Source: Ruminococcus sp. UBA3800 (GTDB lineage Bacteria; Bacillota; Clostridia; Oscillospirales; Ruminococcaceae). Taken from it: a stretch of 25,497 nucleotides of DNA. Where the stretch lies: assembly GCA_002368715.1 (NCBI GenBank), contig DFEO01000050.1, positions 1-25,497 of the forward strand, given 5' to 3'. Made by a program: the position numbers and the translations under genes. Shown piece after piece: positions 7,845 through 15,181 of the stretch; within the stretch, counting starts at the first letter, position 1, and each line of letters begins with the position of its first letter. The notes under the pieces were generated by a model, which was not told the DNA's origin, ran no database searches, and saw only the letters and a list, made by a program, of their open reading frames with translations.

Positions 7845-8399
7845 GTGGCTGATATAAGAAGGATCAATGCGCAGGAGCTTGGGGCAATAAGCCCTGAGCT
7901 CCGCTGTGGTGATAAGATATTGCTGAGCGGCACCGTTTATACTGCAAGAGACGCCGCTCATAAGAGGTTTGCAGCGCTGCTCGATGAGGGCAAGCAGCTG
8001 CCTATACCGCTTGAGGGAGCGGTGATATACTATGCCGGTCCTACACCTGCGCCCGAGGGCAGGCCGATAGGCTCCTGCGGCCCGACGACGGCAGGAAGAA
8101 TGGACAGGTTTGCTCCGAGGCTCCTTGATCTGGGGCTTGCCGGGATGATAGGAAAGGGCGAACGCTCGAAGGAAGTAAGAGATGCTGTTGTCAGGAACAA
8201 GGCGATATATCTCTGTGCTGTCGGCGGCGCCGGTGCGCTTGCCTGCAAGTGTATAACTTCCTGCGAGGTAGTGGCTTTTGACGATCTCGGCTGCGAGTCG
8301 GTGAAGAAGCTGACATTTGAGGATTTTCCTCTGGTGGTGGCAGACGACTGCTATGGCGGAGATATTTTTGAGAGCGGAAGAGCGGAATATAAGAGATGA
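7845..8399 (+). CDS. Class I fumarate hydratase/tartrate dehydratase beta subunit
   Basis: The 184-residue protein matches the C-terminal (beta) subunit of two-subunit iron-sulfur fumarases and L(+)-tartrate dehydratases, which reversibly hydrate fumarate to malate together with an alpha subunit carrying the Fe4S4 cluster. Diagnostic parts are LRCGDKILLSGTVYTARDAAHKR near the start, GRPIGSCGPTTAGRMD (about 74-90), IGKGERSKEV, and AVGGAGALACKCITSCEVVAFDDLG. The GTG start is 3 nt after the divIVA-like stop, and AAAGGA at 7832-7836 is its ribosome binding site, so the two are coupled. No alpha-subunit gene is in this window. Fumarase and tartrate dehydratase cannot be told apart from this subunit alone. 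Confidence 0.88.
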   Translation: MADIRRINAQELGAISPELRCGDKILLSGTVYTARDAAHKRFAALLDEGKQLPIPLEGAVIYYAGPTPAPEGRPIGSCGPTTAGRMDRFAPRLLDLGLAGMIGKGERSKEVRDAVVRNKAIYLCAVGGAGALACKCITSCEVVAFDDLGCESVKKLTFEDFPLVVADDCYGGDIFESGRAEYKR

Positions 8400-8411
8400 T
8401 ATCGAGAATGA

Positions 8412-8441
8412 CAGTCGGGAAATGTCCCGGCTGTTTTTTTT
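8412..8441 (+). terminator. Intrinsic terminator after the fumarase beta gene
   Basis: CAGTCGGGA (8412-8420) pairs over nine positions with TCCCGGCTG (8425-8433), with a four-base loop, followed by eight T residues (8434-8441). Confidence 0.93.
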
Positions 8442-8576
8442 GACCCGGGGGATGAAGAGCACACAAAAGCGAGAGATAACAATATTTGACTTTTGTTAAA
8501 TATCACAAAGAAAACAGAACTAAACTGTGGTATGTTACAAATATTCTGAAATGTGGGGTATAAAGGATGAAATCAC

Positions 8577-8605
8577 TTGACTTTTATAAAATGAGGTGAT
8601 ATCAT
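8577..8605 (+). promoter_or_regulatory. Promoter of the sigH-like gene
   Basis: TTGACT at 8577-8582 and TATCAT at 8600-8605 are 17 nt apart. The start point near 8612 leaves a short leader containing GGAGG at 8633-8637. The preceding stretch 8442-8576 shows nothing else I can support. Confidence 0.65.
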
Positions 8606-8637
8606 AATTATATGAGTTTGTGTTCTGACAGCGGAGG

Positions 8638-9204
8638 TTGGCGAAGAATTTGAACGGCAAAAATCACATTTCAGTTTCTAAGCTTTCCGATGAAGAGCTT
8701 GTTGCAGTGTCGGAAGTGGATACGGATCCCCTGGGTGAGATAGTGAGGCGCTATCTGCCTGTGGTGAGATATATGGCTTCTGCTTATCCGGCATCGGTCA
8801 GAGATGACCTGGTCCAGGAGGGCGTTATTGCGCTGCTCGGGGCGGTCAAGAGCTTTTCAGCCGAGAAGAATGCAAAGTTTTCGACTTATGCGGCTGTATG
8901 TATAAAAAACAGGATGCTCTCAGCGATCGGACGAAACACTCCGATAAGCGATGACGAAACGGATCTTGAGGAGCTTGTTTATCAGGACAGGACCCACCCC
9001 GAGGAGATCGTTATCGAGAAGGAAAAGACCGAGGAGCTTTACGGCAAGGTGGAATCGGAGCTTTCCGAGATGGAGTGGAGTGTGTTCAGGCTTTTCGTAA
9101 ACGGTATGAGCTATGGACAGATAGCGAAGATACTGGGACTTGGTGAAAAGTCGGTAGACAACGCCATAAGGCGTGCAAGAGGCAAACTGAAAAATATACT
9201 TTAG
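8638..9204 (+). CDS. sigH: SigH (Spo0H)-like RNA polymerase sigma factor
   Basis: This 188-residue sigma-70-family protein has region 2 (RDDLVQEGVIALLGAVKSF...FSTYAAVCIKNRMLSAIGR) and region 4 (SELSEMEWSVFRLFVNGMSYGQIAKILGLGEKSVDNAIRRARGKLK), joined by a DxTHPEEIVIEKE linker. The pattern, including MSYxxIAxxLxxxxKSVDNAxxRxRxKL, is that of the SigH/Spo0H group, which in Firmicutes controls transition-state, sporulation or competence genes. A stop at 8626-8628 limits the start: TTG at 8638 touches the GGAGG at 8633-8637, whereas TTG at 8650 is 12 nt from it. The second is slightly more plausible, and either way the start is a weak TTG. It has its own promoter and no visible anti-sigma partner. 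Confidence 0.87.
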   Translation: MAKNLNGKNHISVSKLSDEELVAVSEVDTDPLGEIVRRYLPVVRYMASAYPASVRDDLVQEGVIALLGAVKSFSAEKNAKFSTYAAVCIKNRMLSAIGRNTPISDDETDLEELVYQDRTHPEEIVIEKEKTEELYGKVESELSEMEWSVFRLFVNGMSYGQIAKILGLGEKSVDNAIRRARGKLKNIL

Positions 9205-9215
9205 CGGCAGATACT

Positions 9216-9278
9216 GTCCGGTGGACTGAAAGCTGGGCACCGGGCGTGACAGCCTGCCGGCGCTGAGCCGGGACGGGC
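9216..9278 (+). other. Pair of GC-rich hairpins between sigH and zinc-ribbon gene
   Basis: Two strong stems lie back to back. GTCCGGTG (9216-9223) pairs with CACCGGGC (9238-9245). GCCTGCCGGC (9252-9261) pairs with GCCGG (9267-9271) and CGGGC (9274-9278) with a two-base bulge. No T-run follows, so these are not ordinary terminators. They could be an mRNA processing, stabilising or leader structure. Confidence 0.5.
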
Positions 9279-9309
9279 AAAATATAACATTCAAGAACGA
9301 GGTAGGATT

Positions 9310-9591
9310 ATGTACGAAGACAAGACATTAGTATGCAAGGAATGCGGAAACGAGTTTGTATTTACAGCAGGAGAGCAGGAGTTCTATGCTGAGAAAGGAT
9401 TTGTGAACGAGCCTCAGAGATGCAAGGCTTGCAGAGATGCCAGAAAGGCAGCAAGCAGAGCAGAGAGACAGACCTATACGGCAGTTTGCGCTGCCTGCGG
9501 CGGAGAGGCTGTTATCCCGTTCAAGCCCAGGGAGGATCGTCCTGTATATTGCAGCGAGTGCTTCGCTAAGATGAAGGAGCAGGAATCATAA
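9310..9591 (+). CDS. Small double zinc-ribbon protein
   Basis: The 93-residue protein has two pairs of CxxC knuckles. The first is LVCKECGNEFVFTAGEQEFYAEKGFVNEPQRCKACR and the second AVCAACGGEAVIPFKPREDRPVYCSEC. This matches the zinc-ribbon family often annotated as 'probable zinc-ribbon domain' followed by a CxxC-x-CxxC DksA-like segment. Molecular function is not established for this family as far as I know; nucleic-acid or RNA polymerase binding is a guess. The ATG has GAGGTAGGA upstream. It may be read from the sigH promoter, 105 nt after that gene, and is followed by a terminator. Confidence 0.88.
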   Translation: MYEDKTLVCKECGNEFVFTAGEQEFYAEKGFVNEPQRCKACRDARKAASRAERQTYTAVCAACGGEAVIPFKPREDRPVYCSECFAKMKEQES

Positions 9592-9605
9592 TAAATATGC
9601 TGCTA

Positions 9606-9642
9606 AAGAGCTGCCTTTTTTGAGGCGGCTCTTGTTTGTTTT
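9606..9642 (+). terminator. Intrinsic terminator after the zinc-ribbon gene
   Basis: AAGAGCTGCC (9606-9615) pairs with GGCGGCTCTT (9624-9633), ten positions with one wobble. A T-rich tail (GTTTGTTTT) follows. Confidence 0.82.
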
Positions 9643-9663
9643 GCGTTGTTCACAGTTTGGCTA

Positions 9664-9692
9664 TTGATATTTTTTGAAGAATAGTGTATAAT
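9664..9692 (+). promoter_or_regulatory. Promoter of the DUF1858 gene (and possibly trmK-nif3-rqcH)
   Basis: TTGATA at 9664-9669 and a perfect TATAAT at 9687-9692 are 17 nt apart. The leader is about 58 nt, with AGAGGAGG at 9743-9750 before the ATG. Confidence 0.82.
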
Positions 9693-9757
9693 ATCAGCAG
9701 GCAAAGCTTGTATGCTTTGATGTTTTTTATAGTGATAAAGTCAGAGGAGGATTAAAA

Positions 9758-9961
9758 ATGGCTTTTGTTGTTACCAAGGATACCGTTATCGGTGATATCG
9801 TTGATGCCGATGAGAATACGGCGCCCTATTTTATGGAAATGGGAATGCATTGTCTCGGATGCCCCGCTTCAAGAGGCGAGACAGTTGAAGAGGCTTGCTT
9901 TGTTCACGGTGTTGACCCCGATGAGCTTATAGCTAAGCTCAATGCTCATTTTGCCGGGTAA
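9758..9961 (+). CDS. DUF1858 (hybrid-cluster-associated redox disulfide) small protein
   Basis: The 67-residue protein matches DUF1858: VTKDTVIGDIVDADENTAPYFMEMGMHCLGCPASRGETVEEAC. The conserved CLGC pair (Cys33 and Cys36, approximately) sits at the start of a helix, and a third Cys follows about 12 residues later. In some genomes the family occurs beside hybrid-cluster proteins and is proposed to act as a disulfide redox protein; no such neighbour is present here. The ATG with a strong AGAGGAGG site fixes the start. Confidence 0.88.
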   Translation: MAFVVTKDTVIGDIVDADENTAPYFMEMGMHCLGCPASRGETVEEACFVHGVDPDELIAKLNAHFAG

Positions 9962-9973
9962 AGAAAAACATAC

Positions 9974-10004
9974 GCCGCAGTGTGTTTACTGCGGCTTTTT
10001 CTTT
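9974..10004 (+). terminator. Terminator/attenuator between the DUF1858 gene and trmK
   Basis: GCCGCAGT (9974-9981) and ACTGCGGC (9988-9995) form a perfect 8-bp stem followed by TTTTTCTTT. The upstream AAAGAAAAA (9960-9968) can pair with that tail, so the element could also end transcription on the other strand. The trmK ribosome binding site begins directly after it. Confidence 0.85.
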
Positions 10005-10016
10005 GGGGGTGTGTCT

Positions 10017-10703
10017 GTGGATAAAAGACTTTTGCTTTGTGCGGCGCTTGTCGAGGGCGATGTGGTATGCGATGTGGGGACCGACCACGGTTATCTTCCG
10101 TGCTATCTGGTTTCAAACGGAAGGTGTGAGAGAGCGCTGGCCTGCGATATCGGTGAGAAGCCGCTTTCTCAGGCAAGAGAGCATATAAAGGCTCAGGGGC
10201 TTGAGGACAGGATAAAAACAGTGCTCAGCGACGGGCTTGACAGCGTGGAGCTCGGTGGTGTCACGGATATCGTCCTTGCAGGGATGGGAGGAGAGCTGAT
10301 AGCGGACATCCTGTCACGGTGTGAGACGATAAAGGACGGCTCGGTCAATATCATAATGCAGCCTATGACAAAGAGCGAGTTTCTGAGACAGTGGCTCTAT
10401 GACAACGGCTTTGCCGTTACGGATGAGCAGGCCTGCATATCCGGACGCTTTGCTTACAGCGTTATGTCGGGGCGCTTTAACAGGAAGCCTGAGTATGTCT
10501 GCGATGAGGACTATCTGTATTTCGGGCGTGTGAACGGCAAAACGGCTGAGGGAAGAGAGTATATTTCAAGGCGCTGTGACAGCCTGGAGAGGGCGGCGAG
10601 GGGAATGTCGGGCTCACAGGATAAAAAAGCAAGCGGCGAGAGGCTGCTGGAGATAGTTTGTAAAAAAAGAAAAGAGGTCGGGGAAAATGCCAAAGGTCAA
10701 TGA
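10017..10703 (+). CDS. trmK: tRNA (adenine(22)-N1)-methyltransferase TrmK
   Basis: TrmK methylates N1 of adenine 22 in bacterial tRNAs using S-adenosylmethionine. The SAM-binding motif DVVCDVGTDHGYLPCYLV is near the N-terminus (about 15-32), ACDIGEKPLSQAREHI follows, and the family motif DIVLAGMGGELI is in the middle. Later come IIMQPMTKSEFLRQWLYDNGF and a helical C-terminal part. The open frame extends upstream to 9942, but that part would cross the preceding gene and terminator. GTG at 10017 follows GGGGG (10005-10009) by 7 nt and gives 228 residues, normal for the family; GTG at 10011 is the alternative. It overlaps the next gene by 17 nt. Confidence 0.9.
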   Translation: MDKRLLLCAALVEGDVVCDVGTDHGYLPCYLVSNGRCERALACDIGEKPLSQAREHIKAQGLEDRIKTVLSDGLDSVELGGVTDIVLAGMGGELIADILSRCETIKDGSVNIIMQPMTKSEFLRQWLYDNGFAVTDEQACISGRFAYSVMSGRFNRKPEYVCDEDYLYFGRVNGKTAEGREYISRRCDSLERAARGMSGSQDKKASGERLLEIVCKKRKEVGENAKGQ

Positions 10704-11448
10704 TATTTATGCTTTTATCAATTCGATAGCTCCTTATTCGCTTCAGGAGAGCTATGATAACAGCGGAAAGAATGTTGTCTTCGGCGACAGGGAGGTCACG
10801 AACGTGCTCCTGGCGCTGGATATAACAAACGAGGTGCTGGATGAGGCAATAGAAAAAAATGCTGACCTTATCATAACGCACCACCCTGTGATATTCAGGG
10901 GACTGAAGACCCTTGACAGCGAAAACATAGCTGTAAAGCTTTGTATGAACGGTATATCTGCGATCTCTGCTCATACGAATTTTGACAGCGCACTGATGAA
11001 CGATGTGCTGTGTACGGTGCTGGGCTTTTTCCCGAGCGACCCGCTGACGGTGGACAATAACAACCCTGTCGGCAAGGTATGTGAGCTTGACAGACCGATA
11101 TCAGCATCCGACCTTGCCAAACAGGTGAAGCAAAACCTTGGAAACACCGTGGTAAGATATATCGACACGGGCAGACCCATAACCAAGGTGGCTGTCTGCG
11201 GCGGCAGCGGCGGCAGCTTTATGAATGCAGCCTTGAGGAAAGGCTGTGAGGCCTATATCACAGGCGATGTGAAGCACGACGTTTTCGTGGATGCACATAA
11301 CGCAGGGCTTTGCGTTATGGATGCAGGCCACTTTCATACCGAGAACATCTTCTGTGAATATATGAAGGAGCAGCTGGAGGATGCCTTTGAAGATGTGTGC
11401 TTTACGGTGGCCGAAAATAACAGAGATATTTTAAGCTATGAGATATAG
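10687..11448 (+). CDS. Nif3-like dinuclear metal center protein
   Basis: This 253-residue protein belongs to the NIF3/YqfO family, in which a hexameric ring holds a two-metal site. It has been annotated as GTP cyclohydrolase I type 2, but the physiological role is unsettled. Metal-binding motifs visible are IITHHPVIF (His64-His65 region), ISAHTNFDSA, and at the C-terminal end DAGHFHTEN. The longer form carrying an inserted PII-like domain is not present; this is the short type. The gene pair trmK-nif3 is a common arrangement in Firmicutes, which supports both calls. It overlaps trmK and is probably translated with it. Confidence 0.92.
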   Translation: MPKVNDIYAFINSIAPYSLQESYDNSGKNVVFGDREVTNVLLALDITNEVLDEAIEKNADLIITHHPVIFRGLKTLDSENIAVKLCMNGISAISAHTNFDSALMNDVLCTVLGFFPSDPLTVDNNNPVGKVCELDRPISASDLAKQVKQNLGNTVVRYIDTGRPITKVAVCGGSGGSFMNAALRKGCEAYITGDVKHDVFVDAHNAGLCVMDAGHFHTENIFCEYMKEQLEDAFEDVCFTVAENNRDILSYEI

Positions 11449-11478
11449 CAAAGCATAAACGACCGAAAGGATAAAGAA

Positions 11479-13245
11479 ATGGCACTGGACGGAATATACC
11501 TCAGCCTGATAAGAAAGGAGCTGGGCTGCCTTGTTGACGGGCGGATAGACAAGATATATCAGCCCTCGAGAGAGGAGCTTCTCATAACTGTCAGGGGCAG
11601 AGAGGGCGCAAAAAAACTGCTTATAAGCACGGGTTCGGGCTCGCCGAGAGTACACATAACCCGTGCCGAGATAGATAATCCGAAAACTCCGCCTATGTTC
11701 TGTATGCTTATGAGAAAAAGGCTGTCGGGAGCAAGGATAACCGATATCAGACAGGACGGCTTTGAAAGGATACTCTACTTCGACCTGGACACAACGGACG
11801 AGATGGGCGACAGGTGTGAGCTTACCTTAGCAGCAGAGATAATGGGCAGGCGCTCGAATCTTATACTTTATACAAAGCAGGATGAAAAGATAATCGACAG
11901 CATCAAGCGCATAGGTCAGGAGACCTCGAACAGGCTGGTGCTGCCGGGCGTTATCTATGAAAGGCCCCCAAGAGAGGACAGGCTGGATATACTCAGCTGT
12001 GACTATGCAGAGCTTGAACAGCGTCTGAAAGCCTGCGGCGACAAGCGCCTTTCAAAGGCGATAATGCTTAGCTGTGAGGGTATCTCGCCTGTGTTTGCGG
12101 ACGAGATCGAGAGTGAGGCTTCTCTTGGCAATGATCTGACAGCGGCAGAGCTTGGTGCTGATGCGATGGAGCGGATAAAGGCTTATCTTGAACGGATAAG
12201 AGAGCAGGTGAGAACAGGTCAGAACCGTTTTACCGTGCTGAGAGATACCGACGGGAGACTTCGGGATTTCTGCTTTTGCGATATCGGACATTTCGGTCTG
12301 CTTATGGAAAAAAGCTACTATACCTCGCCCGGCGAGCTTTTGGACAGCTTTTATTCCCAGAGAGATACTCTCTCACGGACAAAGCAGCGTGCAGGTGACC
12401 TTTTCCGTCACCTGACCACCCTTATAGACAGGACGAAGCGCCGTGTCAAGAACCAGCGCCTGGAGCTTGAAGAGTGCGCCGACAGGGACCAGCTAAGGAT
12501 AAAGGGCGACCTTATAATGGCAAATCTTTATGCGATAGAGAAGGGGGCAGGGTCGGTAAGGCTTGTGAACTTCTATGACGAGAGCTCTCCCGAGGTGGAG
12601 ATAAAGCTTGACAAGCGCCAAAGCCCCACACAGAACGCACAGAAATACTATAAGGAATATAAGAAGCTGGACACCGCTCAGAAGATGCTCACAAGCCTTA
12701 TCAAAGAGGGCGAGGAGGAAACGCTCTATCTTGAGTCGGTATATGATGCGCTGACAAGAGCCGCCACCGAGGGCGAGCTCGACGAGCTGAAGACCGAGCT
12801 TTGGGAGCAGGGCTATATAAGGCGTGGCCGGCAAAAGGGCAAGCCTGCAAAAGCCGCCGCCCCGATAAGGTTCATCTCATCGGACGGCTTTGAGATAAGG
12901 GTCGGGCGCAACAACAAGCAGAACGACCTTCTCACCTGCAAACAGAGCGAGAAAAACGACCTGTGGCTCCACACAAAGGATATAACCGGGAGCCATGTTA
13001 TAGTCAGCTGTTCACAGCTGGGAGGGGAGTTCCCCCCTGACAGGACAGTCGAGGAGGCGGCCGTTATCGCCGCCTGTCACTCCAGCGCCGCAGGCTCTTC
13101 ACGCTGTGATGTGGACTACACCTTTATAAAGAACGTTAAAAAGCCCAACGGTGCAAAGCCCGGAATGGTGATCTTCGTGAACAATTACACGATCACAGTC
13201 AAGCCTGACCGTGAGCTCTGCGAGCGGCTGAAAGCGGATAAATAG
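11479..13245 (+). CDS. rqcH: Ribosome quality control protein RqcH (NFACT family)
   Basis: RqcH binds stalled 50S subunits carrying peptidyl-tRNA and adds C-terminal alanine tails that mark nascent chains for degradation; older names are fibronectin-binding protein or Rqc2 homologue. The 588 residues show NFACT-N (MALDGIYLSLIRKEL, GRIDKIYQPSREELLI, EIMGRRSNLIL), a helical coiled-coil middle (about 290-440), and NFACT-R (about 470-575: RFISSDGFEIRVGRNNKQNDLL, KNDLWLHTKDITGSHVI, TFIKNVKKPNGAKPGMV). The segment that in homologues holds a conserved Asp-Arg pair reads GFERIL, Glu96-Arg97 here, by my alignment from memory. AAAGGA lies before the ATG. It ends one base before a bidirectional terminator. 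Confidence 0.94.
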   Translation: MALDGIYLSLIRKELGCLVDGRIDKIYQPSREELLITVRGREGAKKLLISTGSGSPRVHITRAEIDNPKTPPMFCMLMRKRLSGARITDIRQDGFERILYFDLDTTDEMGDRCELTLAAEIMGRRSNLILYTKQDEKIIDSIKRIGQETSNRLVLPGVIYERPPREDRLDILSCDYAELEQRLKACGDKRLSKAIMLSCEGISPVFADEIESEASLGNDLTAAELGADAMERIKAYLERIREQVRTGQNRFTVLRDTDGRLRDFCFCDIGHFGLLMEKSYYTSPGELLDSFYSQRDTLSRTKQRAGDLFRHLTTLIDRTKRRVKNQRLELEECADRDQLRIKGDLIMANLYAIEKGAGSVRLVNFYDESSPEVEIKLDKRQSPTQNAQKYYKEYKKLDTAQKMLTSLIKEGEEETLYLESVYDALTRAATEGELDELKTELWEQGYIRRGRQKGKPAKAAAPIRFISSDGFEIRVGRNNKQNDLLTCKQSEKNDLWLHTKDITGSHVIVSCSQLGGEFPPDRTVEEAAVIAACHSSAAGSSRCDVDYTFIKNVKKPNGAKPGMVIFVNNYTITVKPDRELCERLKADK

Positions 13246-13246
13246 G

Positions 13247-13283
13247 AAAAAGCAGCACGTCGTTTGTTGACGTGCTGCTTTTT
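13247..13283. terminator. Bidirectional terminator between convergent rqcH and the minus-strand membrane gene
   Basis: AAAAAGCAGCACGTC (13247-13261) and GACGTGCTGCTTTTT (13269-13283) are perfect 15-base inverted repeats with a seven-base loop. The A and T runs make it a terminator on both strands, serving the rqcH end (13245) and the convergent gene end (13288). Confidence 0.95.
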
Positions 13284-13287
13284 GATT

Positions 13288-14475
13288 TCAGAAGCTATCC
13301 TGCACTTTGCTGATTTTCCAGCTTCCGCCTTCAAGGGTCGCTGACACCACCGCCTTGCCGAGCAGTGCGCCGCCCCTGGCCTTGAACGGAGCGTCAAAGT
13401 CGAATGAAGTCTCGGTCATATTGTAGATGCTCAAGCCGTCATCGACCCATTCAGCATAGAATACCTCTGTGGTGTGGTCAAAGAGCGTATAAAGCTTTCC
13501 GTTATGGTCCCTGTAAAACTCGTCGACCAGCTTTGAGTAGCTGCTGAGCGCAGAGCCTGTCAGCTTTGAGCTTAAATATGCTTTTATCTCGGCAGTGGAC
13601 GAAAACCTGCTGTCTGTCACAGCGATATATCTTGCGTTCTCAGCAGCGGCAGATACGGGCTCAAAGTTTTCGTCATAAACAACGGAGTTATCCGTATCCA
13701 GCAAGCCCTTGCTGATAAACTCGGTGTATCTCAGATCTTCTCTGAGCGACTTTGCTGCCGCTTCGATCTTATCAACGGATTCGTCCGGGAGATCACCTGT
13801 GCGGTGCTCGTCGGTATCCTTTTTGTCATCCGTTTCGTTGTTATTATTGTCGTTTTCGTCAGTCTGATTTTCCGGCTCTGTCTGCTGCTCGTTGTTATCC
13901 TGCGTGTCATCAGTGTCATTATCGGCCGTATCTTCATAGTTCGTTATGATCTTTGGCTGAGGTTCTGTGTCCGGCTTTGAGCTTTCGGCCTTGCTCTCGG
14001 TTTTCGGGCTTTTTTCTTCCGAGTCTGCCGATGACTGTTTGTTTTTATCATCGGGTCTGCTGCTTTCGGCTTCCGGGCTTTGGTCGGTCTCGGAGGACGT
14101 GTCGTCCTCCGAGGTTATTTTTTCGGCTGTGGTGAAGGACGATGTAACAAGGTCGGAGCTGTTTATTCGCTCGCTTGTCTTATTGTCTTTCAGTGCAAGC
14201 ATAACGCCCGAAACGCCAAGCGCCACTATAAGGCAGGCGGCAGCCGAAACGACGGGCATAAACCGCCTTACCTTTATACCCGCATACTGAGCGTTCACGG
14301 GGGGTTCCTGCGGTGCTATATCCACAGTTCCTGCCCGCTCCATCTGTCTCAGCTTTTCCATTGAAGCCGCAAACATATCTTCCTTTTTTTCTTTAGGGAT
14401 ATGTGTCTTCTTTGCAAGCTGCTCCATAGTCTTTTCGTCAGCATTGTCAAATATATCAAATCCTGTTCTTTTCAT
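13288..14475 (-). CDS. Membrane-spanning probable anti-sigma/sensor protein with disordered linker
   Basis: Translation most likely starts at the ATG at 14475 because GAAGGAGGG lies just upstream; the open frame extends further to 14514 into the sigma gene. The 395 residues comprise a cytoplasmic N-terminus (1-70, FDIFDNADEKTMEQLAKKTHIPKEKKEDMF), one membrane helix (about 72-95), a Ser/Asp/Glu/Thr/Asn linker (100-230) of extreme composition, and an outer domain (232-395) with KLTGSALSSYSKLVDEFYRDHNGKLYTLF and a beta-rich end. The outer domain faintly recalls IseA/DL-endopeptidase-inhibitor or NTF2-like folds; I cannot confirm either. No zinc anti-sigma motif (HxxxCxxC) is present. Position 13 nt after an ECF sigma gene suggests an anti-sigma role. 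Confidence 0.75.
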   Translation of the reverse strand: MKRTGFDIFDNADEKTMEQLAKKTHIPKEKKEDMFAASMEKLRQMERAGTVDIAPQEPPVNAQYAGIKVRRFMPVVSAAACLIVALGVSGVMLALKDNKTSERINSSDLVTSSFTTAEKITSEDDTSSETDQSPEAESSRPDDKNKQSSADSEEKSPKTESKAESSKPDTEPQPKIITNYEDTADNDTDDTQDNNEQQTEPENQTDENDNNNNETDDKKDTDEHRTGDLPDESVDKIEAAAKSLREDLRYTEFISKGLLDTDNSVVYDENFEPVSAAAENARYIAVTDSRFSSTAEIKAYLSSKLTGSALSSYSKLVDEFYRDHNGKLYTLFDHTTEVFYAEWVDDGLSIYNMTETSFDFDAPFKARGGALLGKAVVSATLEGGSWKISKVQDSF

Positions 14476-14488
14476 TGTGCTCCCTCCT

Positions 14489-15049
14489 TCAAAGTGTGCA
14501 GCCGTCTTTCTCAAGTGCTTTCTTCAGCCGTTTGAGAGCTCTTGCGCTCCTCATTCTTACAGCTGAGGGCCTCATCCCAAGCTCCTTTGCTATTTCAGCA
14601 GAGGTGCGGTCATAATAATAGCGCTGAGTGACAATGGTGGAATCAGGCTCTCCAAGTTCATTTATCCGCTTCATCAGCAGAGTACGCATCTGTTCTTCTT
14701 CTGTCTGCTGCTCGACATTCATCCCGTCTGCAATGCTTATGAGCTTTTCGGGATCGTCGTCTTCTCTCAGCTGCCTTCTCGCAAGAGCATGGTATCTGTT
14801 TATAGCTCTGCGTCCGGCCACTGTCGAGATGAACCCCTTTATATCACGCTCGTCACCGCTCTTTGAAAGGGTAAAGAATACCTCCGCAAAAACGTCGCTC
14901 ACACACTCTTCAATGTCCTCGACAGATGCTGTGCCTCTGAGCTTAGAGAAAATGACAGTATAAACATATTTATAATACTCCTCATACACTGTTCTGCACG
15001 TCTTCTCCGTATCCACAGTGTATGCCTGCGAGAATTGTTTTCCTGTCAT
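14489..15049 (-). CDS. ECF-type RNA polymerase sigma factor
   Basis: The 186-residue protein has sigma region 2 (YEEYYKYVYTVIFSKLRGTASVEDIEECVSDVFAEVFFTL, about 22-61, then DIKGFISTVAGRRAINRYH) and region 4 (TIVTQRYYYDRTSAEIAKELGMRPSAVRMRSARALKRLKKAL, about 138-179), without regions 1 or 3, as in ECF sigma factors. The ATG at 15049 is preferred because AAAGGAG lies 8 nt upstream; upstream in-frame starts lack such a site. It is followed 13 nt later by the membrane protein gene, the usual sigma/anti-sigma order. No clear sigma-A or ECF promoter was seen in the 80 nt before it, so autoregulation is possible but unsupported. Confidence 0.88.
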   Translation of the reverse strand: MTGKQFSQAYTVDTEKTCRTVYEEYYKYVYTVIFSKLRGTASVEDIEECVSDVFAEVFFTLSKSGDERDIKGFISTVAGRRAINRYHALARRQLREDDDPEKLISIADGMNVEQQTEEEQMRTLLMKRINELGEPDSTIVTQRYYYDRTSAEIAKELGMRPSAVRMRSARALKRLKKALEKDGCTL

Positions 15050-15131
15050 TATGACCACTCCTTTCTGTAAAAAGACTGCGCCGCTGCCTTTCATAAAAAA
15101 CATTCAAAGCAAAGAGCGAAACTGTCACACA

Positions 15132-15168
15132 AAAAAGAAAAGACCCGAAACCAAAGCGGTTCGGGTCT
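15132..15168 (-). terminator. Terminator of the small acidic protein gene (minus strand)
   Basis: On the minus strand, AGACCCGAACC (from 15168) pairs with GGTTTCGGGTCT (to 15141) with one bulged base. It is followed by TTTCTTTTTT. It isolates the small gene from the downstream sigma gene. Confidence 0.88.
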
Positions 15169-15181
15169 CAGATCACTTGAT

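Noticed and set aside
6876..8462. A 528-codon minus-strand open frame rich in Leu, Ser, Ile and Cys.
   Set aside because: It lies antisense to the DivIVA-like gene and the fumarase beta gene. Its composition is the mirror of Glu/Lys/Ala codons in the coiled coil, and it has no ribosome binding site or protein-like domain pattern.
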